A stretch of 49,264 nucleotides of DNA. Origin: RGIG8306 sp964426655. GTDB taxonomy: Bacteria; Bacillota; Clostridia; Lachnospirales; Lachnospiraceae. Position 1 is the first letter of the stretch, and each line of letters starts with the position of its first letter. The position numbers and the translations under genes were made by a program. The stretch is taken from positions 1 through 49,264 of the forward strand of contig CAYRQT010000011.1 of the NCBI GenBank assembly GCA_964426655.1. The letters are read 5' to 3'. This document shows positions 33,775 to 41,821 of this stretch, piece after piece. The notes below the pieces were generated by a model. It did not search any database. It had not been told where the DNA came from and worked only from the letters and a program-made list of their open reading frames with translations.

Positions 33775-34963
33775 TTAGCCGGTGCTGTTCTGATAGGCCT
33801 GCAGATCTGCAAGGGTTTGCCGCAGGGAAGTGTCAGAAGGATAGGCAAGATTTCCTTCGGCCGCAGTTTCCAGTGCTTTTTCGTACTCTCCCTGCTGAAT
33901 ATAGATCTGCGCTATGTTATAGTATAACACAGGATTGGTTCTGTCGTCTCCCAAATTCTCTAAACACTGCTGAAAAGTTTCCAAAGCATAGGTCATTTCC
34001 CCCTGCGCCGCATAAACATAGCCCAGGCGCAACATCACATTGGGATCCTGGGCCAGCTTAAGATGATCACTGTAGAAAGATAGGGCCAGGTCATATTCCC
34101 CCATTTTTTCATAACACATACCGGTCAGCACAATGGCTTCCGGCACCTGATTGTTCAGGGGCTGATTCAATGCCACAATGGCATTTTCATATTCTCCCAG
34201 ATTCAGATACACTTTCCCCCTGTACAGGGCATCTGTATCGGTACTGCCGGTAATGGTCAGTGCCTGCTGCAGATAGGCTTTCCCCNNNNNNNNNNTGGTC
34301 TGCTTCTCCATATTCCTCAAAAATCTGGTAAATATCTATGTAGCGTTGATAATTTCCCGCATCCCTATTGACCGCTTTTTGAAACTGGGCGTCTGCCTCT
34401 GCTGTATTCCCCATTGCCAGGTATGCCTTCCCTTTTTCCATGTACTGTTCACTCACATGGTACTGCAGCTCCAGCAAAACATCACATCCCTCCAAAACCG
34501 CTTCGTACTCGCCAAGGCCCATATAGGCTTCGTTCCGGTAGGAAACCAGATCATAATCCATCGTCCCCACCAGTACACTCGTATTTTCCAGTGCAGTATT
34601 GAAATACTGCACTGCTTCCTCATAATTTCCCTGAGAAAGCGCCACAAGCCCCTGGCCCCTATAGGCCTCCGCAGTGCTGCCCCCCAGAGACAGGCTGTGG
34701 GCAAAAGCATTTTCCGCCCCATCATAGTCCATCTGCTGCCATTTTGCCATGCCAAGCAACACATAGGCTTTACTGCTTTCATTGCCTTGTGCAATATCTG
34801 CCTGAACAGTGCTTAAAGCCAGCTCATATGAGCCGGCTTCATAAGCTTCCATTGCGGATGTATAGGCACCGGTGCTACCGCATCCGGTCAGGGACAGGGT
34901 AGCCGCCAAGGCACACAGCAGAATTCCCTGCACTGCAGTTTTCTGTCGTTTCTTTTGTATCAT
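33775..34963 (-). CDS. TPR-repeat lipoprotein, interrupted by an assembly gap
   Basis: The start begins MIQKKRQKTAVQG, followed by a signal peptide with lipobox LTGC (Cys near residue 28). Multiple tetratricopeptide repeats follow, such as AYRGQGLVALSQGNYEEAVQYF and, after the gap, VLYYNIAQIYIQQGEYEKALE. Ten N at 34286-34295 break the frame: the two halves are in different frames around the placeholder, which reflects unknown gap length and not a real frameshift. It should sit on the outer face of the membrane as a protein-binding scaffold. It starts 15 bases after nrdG and ends 46 before hflX. Confidence 0.85.
34286..34295. other. Assembly gap (10 N) inside the TPR lipoprotein gene
   Basis: Ten N lie in a tetratricopeptide repeat region. 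Repeats of similar sequence may have caused the break, and the number of missing repeats is unknown. Confidence 0.99.
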
Positions 34964-34978
34964 GGTCTTCCCCTTCAG

Positions 34979-35473
34979 CTATCCTTCGTATTTTAATACA
35001 ACAGTTCCGGTTTCCAGCGTCTTTGGCACATCAATGACCCGCTGATTGGCACTGCCTTTCCATTTCAGGTCTTTATCCAGCAGTTCCAGCTGGAATTCTC
35101 CGTCCACCAGCACATCCAGGTACGGGACAAGCGGCAGGTGGTGAATCTCCTCCCAGTCAAAGCCGGTATACAGCCAGATGGTCTTCTCCGGGAATTTTTC
35201 ACGAATTTCCCGAATCAGACTGTACACTGCCATTCGGTTTCCTGCATAGAGGGGATCCCCGCCACTGAACGTCACCCCGGAAACATAGTCTTTTTCCAAT
35301 TCAGCAAAAAGCTCTGCTTTTGCTCCTTTGTCAAAAGGAATGCCCCCGTTGGGATCCCATGTCTGGGGATTATGACATCCCGGACATCCGTGGGAACATC
35401 CGGACACCCACAGGACGACCCGCAAACCATCGCCGTTCAACATGTCGTCCTTGGTTATGTTATGATAACGCAT
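34979..35473 (-). CDS. nrdG: Anaerobic ribonucleotide reductase activating protein (radical SAM)
   Basis: NrdG uses S-adenosylmethionine and a [4Fe-4S] cluster to put the glycyl radical on NrdD. The 164-residue protein has the cluster motif CSHGCPGCHN (CxxxCxxC spacing), the SAM-binding GVTFSGGDPLY, and WLYTGFDWEEI. Length is typical. It begins two bases after nrdD. It is the only NrdG in the window, so it may serve both NrdD proteins. Confidence 0.96.
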   Translation of the reverse strand: MRYHNITKDDMLNGDGLRVVLWVSGCSHGCPGCHNPQTWDPNGGIPFDKGAKAELFAELEKDYVSGVTFSGGDPLYAGNRMAVYSLIREIREKFPEKTIWLYTGFDWEEIHHLPLVPYLDVLVDGEFQLELLDKDLKWKGSANQRVIDVPKTLETGTVVLKYEG

Positions 35474-35475
35474 TC

Positions 35476-37605
35476 TTACATACTCTTCCTCTCTGCAATC
35501 TCTGCCATTTTTGCCTCATTCAGGCGCGTATCCCCTTTGACCCGGGAGTAGGACAGATACCCGTTCATTCTGTCAATTTTTGTGAGGTTTCTACTGCCGC
35601 ATTTGGGGCAAACATCCATTTCCAGTTCCTGGTGTCCGCAGTCGTCACAGTAGGCAAGGGACAGATTGACCCCCTCATACAGACCCATTTTCATAGCTCT
35701 GCGCACCAGCGTCTTAATGGCTTCGATATTGTAATTGATAGGGTACTTTACATACTGAATCTTACCGCCGTTGGACAGTTCCCAGAACCGGTACTCCAGA
35801 TCCTGCTTCTGAATGGGGGTGATTTCCTCTGTCACATGGCAGTGGAACCCATTGCTGACGTACTCTCTATCCGAAACATTTTCCACAATGCCAAATTTCT
35901 TTCTGAACTGTTTTACCTGGAGGCCGCAAAGATTCTCTGCAGGCGTGGCATAAATGGCATACAGGTGATGGTCTTCTTCTTTAAATTCACTGACTTTCTG
36001 GTTGATGTATTCCAAGGTCTCAATGGCAAATTCGCCGTCTTCCACAAGACTGTTCTGGTTATGAAGGCGCTGCAGCTCATTCAAGGCGGTGATGCCAAAA
36101 GAAGCGGTAGCTGTCTTTAACAATGGTTTGATTTTATCATGCAGCCCCAGGTGCCCCCCGTAAAAGCCTCCTTCACAGTAGGCCAGGGGATTTGTGGATG
36201 CTTTCATTTCTCCCAGGTAGGCATACGTACGGATGTGGAGCTGACGAATCAGATTCAGGTAGTAGTCCAGCACCTCAAAAAACGGTCTGCTCTCCTGCTT
36301 TGCCCGGGCATAAATCATGGGCAGATGGAGACTGACCACGCCAATATTGAAACGTCCCACGAACACAGGCCGGTCATTGTCATTGGCGGGATACATGCCC
36401 CCCTCTCTATACCAGGGAGAGAGGAATGCACGACAACCCATAGGGGAAATAATCTCTCCGTAATTTTTGTACATGCTGGCAATATATCCTTTTCCGGTAA
36501 GGGAAAGCCAGTCCGGATACATGGTCCTGGAACTGCACTGAATGCCCGCTTCAAAAACATCTTCCAGGGGACAACCCGGTCCGTGCAGATTCTCATCATA
36601 GAGGAACACAATTTTGGGAAAGAGCACCGGCTTTTTTGCGCCCTTTTTCCCCTGGCCGATGCGGCGTACATCCAGCATCTTGATGGTGCCCATTTTGGCA
36701 AAACGGCCAGTGCCTGTGCCTGCGGTCACCGTAATGAAGGGATAATCCCCTCTGGAGGAAGCTACGGTATTAAACTTGTATTCCCATCCCTGAAAGCCCT
36801 GCTCAAATTCTCTTTCCACATCCTTCAGGGCCTCCGCCTCAGCTTTTTCTGCCGGAACTCCCATGGCCGTATATTTTTCAATGTAGTGGATATAGGACTT
36901 CTCTGCAAAAGGTTCCAGGATCAGATCCACGCTGGGCACTGTGAAGCCGCCGTACTGCTGACTGGCTGCGCTCAGCACAATATCTCCAATCACATCAAAG
37001 GCCACATCCAGGGATTTGGGCTCATTATACCACAGATTACCCATTTCAAAACCGCCGGTAAGCACTTCTTTCACATCGAAGAGGCAACAATTCATGGTAT
37101 CCCGTCTGGCGGACATGTCATGAATGTAAATGTATCCGTCCCTAGCCGCCTGTAATTCTTCCGTGGTCAGAAAAAACTTCTGGTACAGGGACTTGTTCAG
37201 CTCATTAAAAATAAGGCTGCGCTTGGTGGACACCAGGGCACTGTCGGTATTGCTGTTCTCCTTGTCCCCAATATACATGATGGACTGGCTCTTTTTATAG
37301 ACATCGTCCAGCATCTGCACGAAATCCTGCTTGTAATTGCGGTAATCCCGATAACTTTTTGCCACAATGGGATTGACTCTCTCTAGTGCACCTTCCACCA
37401 CATTATGCATCTGCGCAATGGGAATTTCCTTCACGCCCATCTGTGCCACTTTTTCCTCAACGAATTGACAGATGAACCCGATTTCCTCGTCCGTAAATTT
37501 GATGAGTGCCCGATAGGCGGATTTATTTACCGCTACCACCACCTTCTGCACATTAAACTCTTCTTTTGTTCCGTCTTTCTTGACTACCTTCACGTCTTTC
37601 AGCAT
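35476..37605 (-). CDS. nrdD: Class III (anaerobic) ribonucleotide reductase, nrdG-linked
   Basis: The 709-residue protein starts with an ATP-cone (VKVVKKDGTKEEFNVQKVVVAVNKSA is split over residues 5-30). It continues with a catalytic barrel that has DTMNCCLFDVKEVL, a zinc ribbon CDDCGHQ...CPKCGSR and the glycyl radical site RMNGYLSYSR near the C-terminus. It has no fused redoxin and differs clearly from the other NrdD in its active-site strand. It may use a different reductant such as formate, as in E. coli-type enzymes; that is inference. AGGAG lies 9 bases before ATG 37605. It heads the nrdD-nrdG-TPR-hflX operon. Confidence 0.95.
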   Translation of the reverse strand: MLKDVKVVKKDGTKEEFNVQKVVVAVNKSAYRALIKFTDEEIGFICQFVEEKVAQMGVKEIPIAQMHNVVEGALERVNPIVAKSYRDYRNYKQDFVQMLDDVYKKSQSIMYIGDKENSNTDSALVSTKRSLIFNELNKSLYQKFFLTTEELQAARDGYIYIHDMSARRDTMNCCLFDVKEVLTGGFEMGNLWYNEPKSLDVAFDVIGDIVLSAASQQYGGFTVPSVDLILEPFAEKSYIHYIEKYTAMGVPAEKAEAEALKDVEREFEQGFQGWEYKFNTVASSRGDYPFITVTAGTGTGRFAKMGTIKMLDVRRIGQGKKGAKKPVLFPKIVFLYDENLHGPGCPLEDVFEAGIQCSSRTMYPDWLSLTGKGYIASMYKNYGEIISPMGCRAFLSPWYREGGMYPANDNDRPVFVGRFNIGVVSLHLPMIYARAKQESRPFFEVLDYYLNLIRQLHIRTYAYLGEMKASTNPLAYCEGGFYGGHLGLHDKIKPLLKTATASFGITALNELQRLHNQNSLVEDGEFAIETLEYINQKVSEFKEEDHHLYAIYATPAENLCGLQVKQFRKKFGIVENVSDREYVSNGFHCHVTEEITPIQKQDLEYRFWELSNGGKIQYVKYPINYNIEAIKTLVRRAMKMGLYEGVNLSLAYCDDCGHQELEMDVCPKCGSRNLTKIDRMNGYLSYSRVKGDTRLNEAKMAEIAERKSM

Positions 37606-37701
37606 GACTCTACACTCCTGTCCGCACTTGCTTTTTCATCAAAAACACCTTATATATATGGAATTTTCCGGTTTTTTTCATCTAAAAAGGTCTTCCGCTT
37701 T

Positions 37702-37749
37702 TCACTATATATTGTGTTTGCCCTTCTTACTCTCCACAAAATGTTGTAT
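37702..37749. promoter_or_regulatory. Pair of NrdR boxes in the nrdD-nrdG leader
   Basis: TCACTATATATTGTGT at 37702-37717 is a close NrdR box, and CCACAAAATGTTGTAT at 37734-37749 is a weaker one. Their starts are 32 bases apart, the same spacing as at the other nrdD. Here both lie downstream of the -10, where bound NrdR would block elongation or open-complex formation. Confidence 0.8.
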
Positions 37750-37763
37750 ATCAGAATGGTTTT

Positions 37764-37792
37764 ATTCTAGCATCAAACCCTCTGTCCGTCAA
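37764..37792 (-). promoter_or_regulatory. Promoter of nrdD-nrdG-TPR-hflX
   Basis: On the minus strand TTGACG (37787-37792) and TAGAAT (37764-37769) are 17 bases apart. The leader is about 150 bases and includes the two NrdR boxes. The 346-base gap to frdB also holds the frdB terminator; the AT-rich rest shows nothing further. Confidence 0.8.
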
Positions 37793-37901
37793 GGCAAAAG
37801 GTCGTCTTTTTTTTATTATTTTTATTGCGGGTTTATGTTTGGAGAACGGCCGGGCAGGGGTTGTGAGAAGCCAAAATGTCAAAAAAAGCTGATAAGAAAG
37901 G

Positions 37902-37946
37902 AAAAAACCGGATAGGCACCGGTGCCCCTCTGGGCCGGCCTATCCG
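37902..37946 (-). terminator. Intrinsic terminator after frdB
   Basis: On the minus strand CGGATAGGC pairs perfectly with GCCTATCCG around a GC-rich loop, followed by GTTTTTTCC. It starts 6 bases after the frdB stop and closes the long iron/fumarate reductase operon. Confidence 0.93.
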
Positions 37947-37951
37947 ATTTA

Positions 37952-38671
37952 TCAGGAATCTGTTTTCTTTTTTTTCTTCTGACCGGTGATTTTGTTTGAC
38001 CGCAGCAAAAGATGCTCTGCATCAATGCCTGCCGGACAAATCTTTGCACAGGCCAGGGATTTTCCACATCCCTCGTGAACATGGATCTGATATGCCGCCT
38101 CCATCCTCTCCAGTTCTTCCGGCGGCAGCAGATGCAAAAGTCTGGCGGCCGGCACAAATCCGGCGGCTCCAAAAAATGAAGATTCCAAAGAAAAATTAGG
38201 ACATATCTCCAGGCAGCATCCGCATTGCATGCACCTGGAGGCTTCATATACCTCCAGGGAAACCTGCTCTGAAGCCTCCAGTTCTGCTTCTGCCCATACA
38301 CCAAGTGCTGCCAGATGATCCCACATCGGCTGTCGGTCCACCATTAAATCTGCCACCGGGGGGAATTTCCTTAAAGGCTCCAGTTTTACCACTCCTTTTT
38401 GGGCAATATTCTCCAGAACAGCATCGCAGGCCAAGCGTGGGACACCGTTAATGCGCATGGCACAGGCACCGCATTTTTTTTGCAGACAGCCACAGTCCCA
38501 GCGAATGGGCTCCACCTTTTCCCCTTGTGTATCCAAATATCCTCCCTTGTTGACATTCCGAAGGGCCAAAGCCACTGTTTCTTTTTTTTCACTGGTTTCA
38601 TATAGAATGGTCTGCACCCAGGGGGATTCCCGGGCTAAACGTCTTCGAAGAATCTGCAATTGTATTTTCAT
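37952..38671 (-). CDS. frdB: Fumarate reductase/succinate dehydrogenase iron-sulfur subunit
   Basis: This subunit passes electrons between FrdC and FrdA. The 239-residue protein has the N-terminal [2Fe-2S] motif CLQKKCGAC plus a Cys 12 residues on (NGVPRLAC), then CMQCGCCLEICP and CGKSLACAKICPAG for the [4Fe-4S] and [3Fe-4S]-type clusters. ATG 38671 is chosen because MKIQLQILRRR matches family N-termini and AGGGGG precedes it; the frame then overlaps the frdA end by 74 bases. The C-terminus ends in a lysine run. It is the last gene before the terminator. Confidence 0.92.
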   Translation of the reverse strand: MKIQLQILRRRLARESPWVQTILYETSEKKETVALALRNVNKGGYLDTQGEKVEPIRWDCGCLQKKCGACAMRINGVPRLACDAVLENIAQKGVVKLEPLRKFPPVADLMVDRQPMWDHLAALGVWAEAELEASEQVSLEVYEASRCMQCGCCLEICPNFSLESSFFGAAGFVPAARLLHLLPPEELERMEAAYQIHVHEGCGKSLACAKICPAGIDAEHLLLRSNKITGQKKKKKTDS

Positions 38672-40259
38672 GGGTATCGCCCCCTTTTTTCCGATATTCC
38701 ACCAACACCTCCTCCTGAAATATGGCAATGGTTTTCTGCGGATCCCGGGGAGAAGGCCCTGTAAAATCCGTACGAAAATGAGCCCCCAGGCTTTCTTTTC
38801 TAAGCTGTGCAGACTTTACCATGGCAAGGGTCAGCTGCAGATGCTGCCTGTCAGCCTCACTTCTTCCTTCTGTTTTCCATAAAGTATCCAGATCCCTTAT
38901 TCCCTCTTCCAGGCGCTTTTCCTCCCGAAGAATTCCCATTGCATGTCCAAGAATGTGTCCGGCTTTTTCCGCCAGATCCGGAGATACCTTTGCATGGTCC
39001 TTTCCCACCGGCGGACAATGGGGAAGAGGGCAAGCCGCAAGCCGGGCCGCAGCTGTTCTGGCCGCTCTCTGCCCCCCGTACAGGGCCCCCAAGAGGGAAT
39101 TCCCTCCCAGTCTGTTGGCACCATGATACTGGCAGCAGCACTCTCCTGCTGCATAAACCTGGGGAATATTGGTTTCATGCTGCACATTCACATCTATTCC
39201 CCCCATAAAATAATGTATGCCAGGGGCCACCGGAACAGGTCTTTTGGCTGGATCCAGTCCCAGATACTGCTGTATTTCTTTTCGCAAATCAGGCAGACGG
39301 TCTTTCCAGATATCTGCCGAAAGGCCCCTAAGATCCAGATAGATTTGAGCCTCTGTCTCTGCCATATTGGAAATCTGGTTTTGCATTTCCCGGGACACCA
39401 CATCCCTGGGCATCAGATTCCCCATTTCCGGGTACATCTCCTCCATGAAATACCAGGGTTTTCCCCTTTTCAGACAAAAAAGACGCCCCCCTTCCCCCCG
39501 GGCTGCCTCGCTGATCAGACACCGCTTTCCCGGAATGACAATGGTCGTAGGGTGATACTGAACCATCTCCAGATTGGCAAATTGTATGCCCTGTTCAAAA
39601 ACCTTTGCTGCTGCCCGCCCGCTGTTTGCCAGGCTCCCCGTGGTCATCCCAGGATAAAGGCCATTCGGGCCGCCAAAGGCCAGGATCAGACTTCCCGGCA
39701 GGTCCTGGTGTCTTCCGGAAAATATATCCCGAATGCGGATCCCTGCCCCACAGCCCCCTGTATCATCAAACAGAATCTCCTCGAAGGCATGATGGCAGAA
39801 CCGCTTCACCATCCCTGTCTCCTCCTGTCTTCTACAGGCATCCAGAAGTGCACTCATCAGCATTTTGCCTGTGCTGGAGTAGGCGAAGGCCGTTCGCTTT
39901 TTCTTTTGTCCTCCAAAATTGCGCAGCAGAATTTTACCGTTTTTTCTGGCAAAGGGCACTCCCAGACCGGCCAGCCAGTAAATAATGGCCGGCGCCTTTT
40001 CCGTAAGCCCTTTTACCGCTTCCGGATCTGCCAGATTTCCCCCTGCCCGCAGAGTATCTGCCATGTGTTCCAAGGGGGAATCTCCCTCCCCCATGGTATC
40101 CAGTGCCCCGTTTATACCCCCTTCGGCCATAACGGACTGCGCTCTTTCCGAGGGCTGCAGGGATATGAGCCGACAGGGCACCCCCAGCCCGGCCAGCTCT
40201 AAAGCTGCTCCAAGACCGGCCAGGCCCGCTCCCACGATGTTGACCATTTTTTCCTCCAT
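38598..40259 (-). CDS. frdA: Fumarate reductase-like flavoprotein subunit lacking the covalent-FAD histidine
   Basis: The 553-residue protein has the FAD-binding GAGLAGLGAALE, a type B (Bacillus SdhA-like) segment GGINGALDTMGEGDSP, and catalytic regions QYHPTT, SEAARGEGG, MPRDVVSREM, HYFMGGIDVN and GANRLGGNSLLGAL. All residues expected for dicarboxylate binding are present. At the position of the flavin-linking His (R-S-H-S-V in SdhA) it reads R-A-Q-S-V, with Gln41 (codon CAG at 40137-40139). FAD is therefore predicted to be non-covalent. ATG 40259 follows GAGGTG; ATG 40247, just after GGAGG, is an alternative. It could act on fumarate or on another substrate. Confidence 0.9.
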   Translation of the reverse strand: MEEKMVNIVGAGLAGLGAALELAGLGVPCRLISLQPSERAQSVMAEGGINGALDTMGEGDSPLEHMADTLRAGGNLADPEAVKGLTEKAPAIIYWLAGLGVPFARKNGKILLRNFGGQKKKRTAFAYSSTGKMLMSALLDACRRQEETGMVKRFCHHAFEEILFDDTGGCGAGIRIRDIFSGRHQDLPGSLILAFGGPNGLYPGMTTGSLANSGRAAAKVFEQGIQFANLEMVQYHPTTIVIPGKRCLISEAARGEGGRLFCLKRGKPWYFMEEMYPEMGNLMPRDVVSREMQNQISNMAETEAQIYLDLRGLSADIWKDRLPDLRKEIQQYLGLDPAKRPVPVAPGIHYFMGGIDVNVQHETNIPQVYAAGECCCQYHGANRLGGNSLLGALYGGQRAARTAAARLAACPLPHCPPVGKDHAKVSPDLAEKAGHILGHAMGILREEKRLEEGIRDLDTLWKTEGRSEADRQHLQLTLAMVKSAQLRKESLGAHFRTDFTGPSPRDPQKTIAIFQEEVLVEYRKKGGDTHENTIADSSKTFSPGIPLGADHSI

Positions 40260-40264
40260 GCCCT

Positions 40265-40819
40265 TCACCTCCAGAATACATTCCAGCGCAGGTAATACAG
40301 CAGAAATGCCGCACCGCAAAACAGCAATAACAGAGACAGAAGAAACAGCAGATCCCGCATATACCTATGCCCCTTTTCAGCTCCCAGTCCGATCAGAAGG
40401 GGGCGGATGTTGGTAAGCAGATGGATCCCCAGCGTGAGCACGAGCAGCAAACTTCCCACTAGCTGTAGCAGTCCGAACCTGTGCAGCCGATATACCTCTT
40501 CCTCTGTGCCGGTCATGACCAGTACATGAAAAACGATAAAGAAGAGCATGGCAAAGCCGCTGAGCCGACGGGTCCAGAACATCCGGTTGCCATAGACATA
40601 AAAAGCGCCTCCCTGTTTTTCTGTCCGGATAGTCTTAACAGTCAGGCAAATCCCCAGAAAAACATGGAGGCACAATACTGCTCCTAGACATCCAGCCAGT
40701 ATTTTCAGACTTTTACTCCCTCCCGGCAGCACCCCGATCATCTGATAGGCACCGGCCATGGCGTGAACCAGCAGCAGGGCCACCAGCAGCAGGCTTATGA
40801 TTCCATTCCATTTTCTCAT
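40265..40819 (-). CDS. frdC: Fumarate reductase/succinate dehydrogenase cytochrome b-like membrane subunit
   Basis: The 184-residue hydrophobic protein has about five membrane helices (near 5-27, 38-62, 86-104, 116-138, 153-178), the count expected of the single-subunit di-heme anchor in type B enzymes. Histidines 19, 52, 98 and 133 fall in or near helices at spacing similar to heme ligands of that family, so quinone-linked heme electron transfer is likely but not proven. The start overlaps the upstream gene by four bases, and frdA begins six bases after the stop. Gene order C-A-B matches Wolinella frdCAB. Confidence 0.8.
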   Translation of the reverse strand: MRKWNGIISLLLVALLLVHAMAGAYQMIGVLPGGSKSLKILAGCLGAVLCLHVFLGICLTVKTIRTEKQGGAFYVYGNRMFWTRRLSGFAMLFFIVFHVLVMTGTEEEVYRLHRFGLLQLVGSLLLVLTLGIHLLTNIRPLLIGLGAEKGHRYMRDLLFLLSLLLLFCGAAFLLYYLRWNVFWR

Positions 40820-41364
40820 GGGCTCTCCCCTTTTGTTGTCTCTTCGGCCCCTTCTCCCGTCACATACAGCCGCACCACATTTTCTCCAAAAGCGGTTTCT
40901 ACATGGCAGGACTCTGCCATCTCCCGGGAAAAAATCAAAATGTCAAACAGGCCCTGATCTGCCTGGGAACACATCAGCGTGACATCTTCCCGGCGCACCT
41001 GCATCTGATTTTCCGGCAGTCTGGACTGAAAGCTTTTTGCCAGGGCCAGGGCTCCCGGATCTGCTGAAGCCACGGTGCAGGTAATATCCTCAAAAATGTA
41101 GGTGATTTCTTCACCGGAAAAAAAAGTAATCCAATCCTCCAGCTTTCCCCCGTCCGGATGCATGTCCTGGTTTATCAAAATCAGATATTCCCCGGAAGGC
41201 TGATCCAGAATAATCGTGGCTCCGGATACAGCATCTATACTTTCTCCCCGAAGCCATGCGCCCAAAACGCCTGTACAGCTCAGAGGCACAATAAAAAGGA
41301 GCAAAACTCCTGCGCCGGAAAAGACCAGGTGTTTCATCCAGCCCTTCCCTTTTATCCCCTTCAT
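40816..41364 (-). CDS. Membrane-anchored protein of unknown function with an S-G-A-T tetrad
   Basis: The 182-residue protein has one N-terminal membrane segment (about 12-37), then IDAVSGATIILDQ (about 43-55) on the predicted outer face, and a ~120-residue domain with LILINQDMHPDGG, FEDITCTVASADPG and AKSFQSRLPENQ that I do not recognise. D-A-V-S-G-A-T resembles the ApbE flavinylation site of FMN-binding proteins, although the surrounding sequence is not an FMN_bind domain. It overlaps its neighbours on both sides by four bases, so it is translated with the FMN-binding lipoprotein and FrdC and probably works with them. Confidence 0.75.
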   Translation of the reverse strand: MKGIKGKGWMKHLVFSGAGVLLLFIVPLSCTGVLGAWLRGESIDAVSGATIILDQPSGEYLILINQDMHPDGGKLEDWITFFSGEEITYIFEDITCTVASADPGALALAKSFQSRLPENQMQVRREDVTLMCSQADQGLFDILIFSREMAESCHVETAFGENVVRLYVTGEGAEETTKGESP

Positions 41365-41813
41365 TCCTGCCCGGCCTGTTTGAGTGCATCTTCCACAGCT
41401 TCCCGGAACAGGTCATAATTCACAGTGGCCCCGGAAATGGCATCCACCGCTCCGGCACTACCGGTTTCCAGAAACTGGGCCGCATACACATCACAGGCCG
41501 CAACTGCCTTCTGGGCCTTATTGTAATAATCCCGGTTGGCAATTTCTCCCCCTTCCATGCCATAATTTTCATCCTTCAGCACCCCATCCGGCTCAAAGGT
41601 CTGGTATGTACAGGCAGTGACTTCTCCTTCTTCGATGGTGATGGTCACCACCCCATAGCCATTTCCATCCTCCGTGCCATCTTCATTGGTATACATGGCG
41701 CTTTGCCCCGTATATACTCCATCCTTATACTCTGCTGGTTTGCTGCTGCAGGCGGTAAGATTCAGGATGACAAGTGCCACAACAGCCCCTCTTCCCAATG
41801 TTTTTCTTCTCAT
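41361..41813 (-). CDS. FMN-binding domain lipoprotein
   Basis: The 150-residue protein has a basic start, hydrophobic signal and lipobox LTAC near residue 22, so it should be anchored to the outer face of the membrane. The mature part fits a small FMN-binding domain: YKDGVYTGQSAMY, VVTITIEEGEVTACTYQTF, and DAISGATVNYDLFREAVEDAL at the end, with the S-G-A-T Thr that ApbE flavinylates in NqrC/RnfG-type proteins. The next conserved Ser/Thr two positions on is Asn here. ATG 41813 has GAGGTG upstream; GTG 41825 overlaps the ABC gene but lacks one. The context suggests an extracytoplasmic electron carrier. Confidence 0.85.
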   Translation of the reverse strand: MRRKTLGRGAVVALVILNLTACSSKPAEYKDGVYTGQSAMYTNEDGTEDGNGYGVVTITIEEGEVTACTYQTFEPDGVLKDENYGMEGGEIANRDYYNKAQKAVAACDVYAAQFLETGSAGAVDAISGATVNYDLFREAVEDALKQAGQE

Positions 41814-41821
41814 CTCACACC

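Noticed and set aside
34187..34320. Apparent frameshift in the TPR lipoprotein
   Set aside because: The frame change coincides exactly with the ten-N placeholder, so it reflects unknown gap length, not mutation.
36139..37155. Plus-strand open frame of 338 codons opposite nrdD
   Set aside because: It lies wholly within the conserved nrdD barrel and is a codon-bias shadow.
38943..40202. Plus-strand open frame of 419 codons opposite frdA
   Set aside because: frdA is clearly coding on minus with all catalytic motifs; the antisense product shows no domain and no ribosome binding site.
40260..40319. Longer frdA start 60 bases upstream
   Set aside because: The extra residues overlap frdC, are not conserved and lack a ribosome binding site; ATG 40259 has GAGGTG.
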